Part shown: piece by piece, positions 57,936 to 64,000 of the stretch
Layout: the number at the start of each line of letters is the position of its first letter
Position numbering within the stretch: the first letter of the stretch is position 1
Source of the DNA: Capra hircus
Taxonomy: Eukaryota; Chordata; Mammalia; Artiodactyla; Bovidae
Length of the DNA: 64,000 bases
NCBI RefSeq assembly: GCF_001704415.2
Contig: NC_030820.1
Coordinates: 42,762,036-42,826,035, forward strand
Reading direction: 5' to 3'
Notes under the pieces: model-generated
What the model was told of the DNA's origin: nothing
Database searches by the model: none
The model's input: the letters and a program-made list of their open reading frames with translations, nothing else
Program-made: the position numbers and the translations under genes

Positions 57936-59400
57936 TTGGGGACAGAAAAATTATGGCAGTGTTCTTTAACCTCCTAATCATTATGGTTATATTTTGTATT
58001 TCCCTGAATACTAATACATTTTCATCTTCACACATTTAATCTTTTTGAGTTGCTGTCTTTGAGAAATTTCTCTTTAAGACTTTGTCCACTTTAGCTATGT
58101 TGTTTCTCTTTTGACTTCTGTGTAGGAGACTATTATTGTACTTTAGCCATAGCTGTAGAGGAAACTCTCCCCAGTTTCAGGATTTAATGCAGAGATGACT
58201 TCTGCATTTCTTGATTCTGTGGTTTGGCAAACAGCCTGCACTCAGCTCAGCTGTTGTCCTCTTGGCTGGGCTCTCTCGTGCATTTTCAGTGCAGAGCAGC
58301 TTGGCAGTTCTGCTTTAGCAGGTGGACGTGGCTCTTGTCAAAGGATGCTGAACACCTCTCTGTATAGTTTTTCATATATAATTGGCTAGAATAAGTCTTC
58401 GTCTTAGCACTGTTGTATGATTGCCAGTCAGTGAGTGGGGAAAAATCTCTTCCTTTGGGGTCACAAAGAGTTGGACACACTGAGAGACTGAATAACACCA
58501 AGTGTCCATATTTTCCACAGATTTTCATTGTCAATTCTGTCATATATCAAGTATCCATAAGTACATTTCTGCCCACTCTTTTCTATTTAACTTTTCAGTT
58601 TTTTGTACTGTGTTACTAAAGTGAAAAATAAGTCTTGCCTTTCAGTATGGTATGTTCTTCTATTTTAAGGATGTCTTAACTGCTTTTGACTAGCTCTTCT
58701 CTCATTTAATATTTGTATCACTATACTGACTTCCACAGAGAATATGTGTTTAAGTCTTTGGTTCATGTTGCATTGAAACATGAGATCACTTTGGAGAAAG
58801 TGAATTTCTTTATAAAATTGAGCTTTCCATTTCATTATTATGATGTGAATTTTTAATAATTTGTTGTTCCTTAATGTTTAAGCACTTTTCATAACTTTGT
58901 CCACAAAGGCATTTATATAAAGTTTTTGTTAGATTTCTTTATAGATTGTGAGTAGTGTAATATCAGATTCCTGAACAGGCTTTCAAGCAGAGCCTCCTCC
59001 CCAAACTGCTTCAGCTGAATGCTGTCACCCTTAGGGCGTGTTGGGGAGAGGCAATCAGTCTAATGTCAGCTCAGGTTCATTATCGAGTCAGGAGTGTCTA
59101 AAGCAGTGTGTTTGGAAAAAAAATTTTTAGATTTTTTGTTTTTCTGTTTCAAGTAATTCACTTAGAAAGATAAATGACTGATGCAGTGTAATCTTTTTCA
59201 GGTGGACAGAGAAGGAGAAGGTGTGGGAAGGAGAGGTGAGAACTCAGCAGAGGGTCCTAGGTTGCTCACCTGGAAGCTGAGGACAGACAAGGCTTCCCTG
59301 TCCCCTCTTCTTGTCTCCATTCAGCTGGAAAGTCCTCCAGTCCCCAGGGGGAGGCCAGCTCCTTGAAGGAGAGGTTAACGTGATTGTTCCTTCCTTCTAG
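57936..59400. other. Rest of intron 7, copy 2
   Basis: About 1.5 kb matching copy 1 without the BOV-A2 SINE. A short BovA/BovB relic lies at 58456-58495. No gene seen. Confidence 0.55.
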
Positions 59401-59483
59401 GTGTTTGACTTTGAACTGACTCCAGAAGACATGAAGGAAACTGATGGCATCAACAGAAATATGAGATATTATGAATTTCTACC
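59401..59483 (+). pseudogene. AKR1C copy 2 exon 8
   Basis: 83 bases, open, VFDFELTPEDMKETDGINRN; donor GTAAGT intact. Confidence 0.95.
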
Positions 59484-59941
59484 GTAAGTGACTCGCAGGT
59501 GTTTCACACATACACTGTTTTCTGTAGCAGGCAGGTCAGCAGGGGAACTACACTTTTTAAAAGCTTAATTCTAGGAAGACAGTTCTGATTTCCAGCTTAG
59601 GAATCTACTAGGGGCTTTCTACAGACCTCAGACCAGAGGTTTCCTCCAGGGCTCCATTTCTCACCAACAGAAATATGACTGGGGCTCAAGACAGCCCATC
59701 AGTAAAATCCCCTGAGTTGACATCATGGTGAATTCACTACTTTGTACCCCTAATCCCTGTGCTTGGTGTACTTCCTCTCAGGTTTGAGGAACCCAGTAGA
59801 CACTGAGGGCACAGTGCCTGCAGCTCAGTATTCTTTCAGTGTTCTTTGAACATGTTTAATCTTTATTTTTTTTATACCAGGGAAAATTATTGTATTAATA
59901 ATAACTGTATAATAATGAATCCATCATGAATTGCATTCAAG

Positions 59942-60156
59942 TTTTATTGTTGTTTTTAGTCACTCACTTGTTTCCAACTCTTGGTACTTCATGGACTATA
60001 GCCTGCCAGGCTCTTCTGTCCCTGGGATTTCCCAGGCAAGAATACTGAAGTGAGTTGCCCTTTCCCTCTCCAGGGGATCTTGCTGACTCAGGGATCAAAC
60101 CCATGTATCCCGCTTTGCAGGTGGATCCTTTACCACTGAGCCACCTAGGAAGCCTG
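59942..60156 (+). mobile_element. Bov-tA SINE in intron 8, copy 2
   Basis: Paralog of 38986-39205 with GAGCCACCTAGGAAGCC end. Confidence 0.88.
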
Positions 60157-61508
60157 CAATTATGTTAACCCCACAAAACTATAAAATGTATTGTGGATGT
60201 TTTTATGGAGGAGGGTCCTAGAAAGACCAACATCCATCAGTGCTACAATGTCACATGGGCCTGCCTCCACCTTGTCCTCTATGTGTCTGGTGGACATTCT
60301 CCCTAATAGGAATTTCTTCACCAAGACACCGTCTGCTTCCTACAAATCTATCTCTTCCCTATTACAACTCCCATGTCCTTATCCTTGTTATCTCATAAAA
60401 CTGAATTACAAGTAGATCATGAGCTTAACTGACCCTCCAGTGAGTGACTGCCTAGCAGGGCACACTCAGATAAGATCATCTGGGTCTCTCTGGTTTCTTG
60501 GGTCAAGACTCATGCCAGAGTTGTATTTGTCCATTAGGGGTCTACCCCCTGAGAAGCCCCTACCTTCTTGACTCTGATTTAGTCACTAACATAGGATTCC
60601 AGCTGCCTATTTACTGCATGAGGATGTCAGGATTGAAGACACAGAATACTAATCAAACAGGAAGAATTTGGAATGGTGTTTAGAGAGAAGGGAATACCAA
60701 TTATTGGAGAAACGAAGATTTCCTATCCAATGAAAGATGTCAAAACTCTCCCTATTGTTTGTATAACTGTATCATGCTTCTGATAAAAGACATGATAATT
60801 GGAAAAAAAGGTGGTAAGTTACTTTTCTGTACTTAAAGAGTTTTAAGTATAGTTGTATGCTTTCCTTCATTAGGCTGTGAATGCCTAGACTTATTTATCT
60901 TTGTGGGCTCTGGTCCACAGCCTGGCTCCTGGCCCCTGGAATCGCTTAGAATGCATTCTTTAACGAATTGAATTGAAAAAGACAAATTCTGAAAGAAAAG
61001 TAGAAACATGGAAAAAGAAAAAAATAGTAATAGTAATTAGTGAATAACCAGTGGCTTATTCCATTATAAATTAAAAAATTAGTAATCCCACTTCAAGCTG
61101 TATGATTGATTATTCAGGTGCATATGGTAGTGCTCGGATTGGTGACAAGTAGTTCCTTAATGGAGGCACTCTGCATTTTGGGATTTGCTCAGTATTGCTT
61201 ATTGATAGATGTGTGAAAAAGAGTCAGACGTTCCACCTGTGTCTGAAATGACTTCCACAGTTAGCCCTAGGTCTTGCGCTCTCATAAATTGTAAACTACC
61301 TGTCACAATGAAGTGAATATCACACATGAATGTTGGAACTGGACGTGCAGGTGCCGTGTGTATATGGAGTAGGCATCTGCATGTGAGCTTGTCAGGGGAG
61401 GAGGGATGCGTTTATAGATTTAGACAAATATATCCTGACTGCATCTATAGAGTAGCAACTTTTGAAACATGACAGATTTAATAAATTAACGCTCTTCCTC
61501 TCTTTCAG
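60157..61508. other. Rest of intron 8, copy 2
   Basis: Matches 39206-40556. It has a short extra block near 60835-60900 and small indels. No gene seen. Confidence 0.5.
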
Positions 61509-61551
61509 TGGTGTTGGCCATCCTTAGTATCCATTTTCTGAAGTACATTGA
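61509..61551 (+). pseudogene. AKR1C copy 2 exon 9 coding part
   Basis: 43 bases with TAG at 61525-61527 where copy 1 has GAG. Confidence 0.93.
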
Positions 61552-63675
61552 CTCCCACCTCTCACTGTGATTCTTTGAGAATTACTTGCTTCTAGGACTA
61601 TGAAGAGGATTTTTGTACTTGGTGAAGGTGCTTAAATGAAGTATTTGAATGTTTCAGAGCTTGTCTTTCCTTAAAAAAATAAAAAGTTTATGAAACAAAG
61701 ACTTCAAAGTAAGAATACTATTTTTTTCAAAATTAAAAAATACAAATTGCAGAAAATTTGGAAAACAGAATGGAAGTGATAGAGTATAAAGATAAGCTGT
61801 GATTAACCCATTTAATAATACTTAAATTTGGTGCCTTAACCTTATCATTTTCCTATAGAAATATGTGTGTATTTTCATTTACAAAGAGAAAAGACCTTTA
61901 ATCTACAACTTGTCTACTTGTTTTTCACTTAGCATAAATATCTTGATAAAATAAAAGTATGACTTAAAAAATCCAGTATTATATTTTGCTTACTGTAAAG
62001 CAGCACATCTTATTCATTTATTTAACTTTTTGTTTGTCCATGCTTAGTGTTTTGATGAGTTTTTGTATATTGATTCATTGGTTGCAATTCATTCATTAAT
62101 TCAGCAAAACTTTACTGAATATTCTTTTAGAAACACATGGTTTTATCAATAAATATTGATATTATTTAAAATGAGAAATTCTTGAGTTATAGTCTAGTGG
62201 ACCAAGACTGTGAATGACATCAGGAGAATTAAGCTGTTAGAAATGGGTAAGTGCCTGTTGGAGATAATTCTGCACAATCTCTCCCACTTCTGTACATCTG
62301 TTAGGCAGAGACACCAACTACTCTTCATCCCACACAACTTTTCACTTGTACAAGAAACAGCCTTGCAACATAGACACAGTGGCTTGCTTCATTACTCTGG
62401 AACAGAAAACACTAAGTTCAGGAAGAATGAGTGTTTATGTAACATTTAAGGTCCAGCAAGTCGGCTGATATGGGTGGAGCTTACTTAGTGAGGTGGGGAG
62501 ACAGGAGCTGAAGAGAAGCCCCAGAGAGCCACTGGGACCTTGGGTCTGTATCATGTAGGTTTTTGAAAGGATTTTACTCTGAGAGAAATGGGGAACGATA
62601 TTTTGGGATCTGAACAGAGAAGTTACATGAACAGAGATGGTTTTTTAAAAAAGTTACCCTGGTTGCTATATTGAGAAGAAAGAGAAAAAAAGAGCCCTCT
62701 ATTAGGACTCTACAGGAATCTAGGTGAGAGATGATGCTTGCGTGGACCACAGAAGGAATAGTAAGTGTGGTCAAAGTTGTTAGAGTAGGGATATATTTTA
62801 AGGGCTGCATCAACTAGACTGTCTAACGTATTGGGCATAAAGTGAAAGGAAAAGGGGAATCAAAGCTGACCCCCAACATTTGTTCTTAGGGGATGGGAAA
62901 ATGAGATGCCATTTTCTCAGATGGAGACAATGTGGGGAGAGCACATTTTTGTGGGAAGATTAAGAGTTCAATTATAGACATGCATCTTTGAGATGCCTTT
63001 AGGTACCCAAGTGAAGATGCATGCATACAGTTGGACATAGAAATCTATCAGAGAAAAAGGTTAGCTAAAATATTTATATTTGTGGTTTCTCAAATTTAGT
63101 TGCCACTTAAAGCCAAGAAACTGGAAAACTGGAGATAATATGTCATACAGTGAGTGAGTATAGACATGGATGTTAAGCTTCATGACAACTCAGCATTGAG
63201 GAGTTGGTTTTTCCTTAAAAAAAAGAAAAAGTAGAGGAATCAGCAAAAGAGGCAGAGAAGGAGAGGCTAGTGAGGTGGGAGGGACTGTTCTTAGCAAGTG
63301 AAGGGTATGATTGGAGGCGAAAAGAGTCCAGTGCTTCCAAGTGGACAAGTAAGAGAAGACTGAAATGGACCATTGGATTGGGCAGTTAACCTTGGCAAGG
63401 TCAAGCGGTGCTTTGATAGTGGTGAAGGCAAACCCTGAGTAGAGTAAGTTCAAGAAATGGTGTGAAGAGACCAGTGAGAAACAGAGTACACATGGTTTTT
63501 AAAGATGTTGCTGTAATGAGGACCATGGAATTGGGCAGGTGCTGAGGAGAAAGTGGAATTTAAGACAAGGTTTCCTGTTAGGGGAGATGACCACCTGCCT
63601 CTGAGGTCAGAGGAACAGTCCAGCAGAGAGAGGAAAACCTATGATACAGCAGATGGAGGTGGGGCTGATTTGAAC

Positions 63676-63880
63676 CACATGTTTTAGACTGCTGGTATAA
63701 CAAATGACCAAAAATTTGTGCTTTGAAACAACAGCAATGTATTAGTTTACATATCCTGAAGTCAGAAATTCAAAATGCAATTCAATGGGCTAAAGTCACA
63801 GTGCCAGCAGGCCAACATTCTTATCTGGAGGTTGTAGGGGAAAATCCATTTCCTTGCCTTATACAGCTCCTAGAGAACAG
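63676..63880 (-). mobile_element. MLT1-like LTR fragment, unit C
   Basis: Paralog of 19120-19317. Confidence 0.55.
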
Positions 63881-64000
63881 GTCCTATGTTGTTGGAAGAG
63901 GGTGTTTGCTAAGACCAGAGCATTCTCTTGACAAAATTCTGTTAGCTTTGGCCCTGCTTCATTTGTATTCCAAGGCCAAACTTGCCTGTTAGTCCAGGTA
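63881..64000 (-). mobile_element. BovB (inverted 5' part), unit C, cut by the window end
   Basis: Paralog of the left end of the BovB at 19318-22737 (TTGTTGGAAGAGGGTGTTTGC...). It runs to the window edge, so the rest is not visible. Confidence 0.7.

Larger units (their letters stand above)
49271..61700 (+). pseudogene. AKR1C pseudogene, copy 2 (exon 1 deleted, multiple stops)
   Basis: The copy starts inside intron 1. Exons 2-9 lie at 52925-53089, 53394-53510, 54742-54819, 55241-55363, 56169-56278, 57142-57306, 59401-59483 and 61509-61551, all with GT/AG sites still in place. Lesions: no exon 1 or promoter; exon 2 lacks one codon and has TGA for Gln66 (53033-53035); exon 3 has TAG after His117 (53493-53495); exon 6 has TGA for Arg223 (56265-56267); exon 7 lacks one base (about 57213-57216) and has TAG (57238-57240); exon 9 has TAG (61525-61527). 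The poly(A) signal is also altered. Asp50, Tyr55, His117 and Trp276 are retained. This is a duplicated (unprocessed) pseudogene. Confidence 0.96.
41106..62165 (+). repeat. Segmental duplication unit B (contains AKR1C pseudogene copy 2)
   Basis: Second head-to-tail unit of about 21.1 kb. It matches unit A at 41106-48820 (7321-13015) and 49271-62165 (26170-41105). Everything between, including the L1 3' end, the spacer and AKR1C exon 1, is missing and replaced by a BovB fragment. Confidence 0.88.
62166..64000 (+). repeat. Start of segmental duplication unit C
   Basis: Matches 7321-7808, 16291-16373, 16951-17416, 18657-19119, 19120-19317 and the first ~120 bases of the BovB at 19318, without the L1s at 7809 and 17417 and without the BovB at 16374. 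It gives the empty sites for all three. No gene is seen; a further AKR1C copy may lie beyond the window. Confidence 0.88.

Noticed and set aside
63723..63992. 89-codon open frame at the right end
   Set aside because: Lies over MLT1-like and BovB sequence; the paralog at 19184-19369 is not similarly open.
1..64000. A new defence, biosynthetic or mobile gene system
   Set aside because: Apart from the AKR1C copies, I could assign every protein-like stretch of note to L1, BovB, SINE or old LTR elements; no unexplained conserved coding signal was found.

Overview
The window is nuclear DNA from a ruminant, most likely a bovid of the Bos group. The evidence is dense Bovidae-type retrotransposons (long L1-BT elements, BovB/RTE LINEs, Bov-tA/BOV-A2 SINEs, CHR-type tRNA-Glu SINEs) around mammalian genes with GT-AG introns. 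There are no bacterial operons, CRISPR arrays, rRNA genes or recognisable tRNA genes. The only protein-coding loci of the host are two tandem copies of an aldo-keto reductase family 1 subfamily C (AKR1C) gene, both on the + strand.

Layout. 1-7320: a nearly full-length, defective L1. 7321-25440: unit A flank, holding an older long L1 (7809-16290), BovB pieces, a short L1, an MLT1-like LTR fragment, a BovB with inverted 5' end (19318-22737) and about 2.7 kb upstream of the gene. 25441-40760: AKR1C copy 1, with all nine exons, canonical GT/AG sites and a poly(A) signal. It would encode 323 residues, but exon 2 lacks one nucleotide. Intron 1 carries a BovB that is split by a twin-primed L1. 41106-49270: unit B flank, with the same long L1 as unit A, here split by a twin-primed BovB and cut off by a BovB 3' fragment. 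49271-61700: AKR1C copy 2, an evident pseudogene with no exon 1, stops in exons 2, 3, 6 and 9 and a frameshift in exon 7; intron 1 also holds an antisense solo LTR. 62166-64000: start of a third unit (C), matching 7321-19440 but without the two L1s found there in unit A.

The window is therefore a fragment of a tandemly duplicated AKR1C cluster. The shared, missing and interrupted retroelements let the order of events be read: the old BovB at 19318 predates the A/C split, the L1 at 7809/41567 is shared by A and B but absent from C, and many insertions are private to one unit. AKR1C enzymes are cytosolic NAD(P)H-dependent ketosteroid, prostaglandin and dihydrodiol oxidoreductases. The substrate of copy 1 cannot be told from sequence. 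Both copies have Trp instead of the usual Arg at position 276 of the cofactor site. I found no new biological system; the novelty lies in the gene state and the retroelement history.
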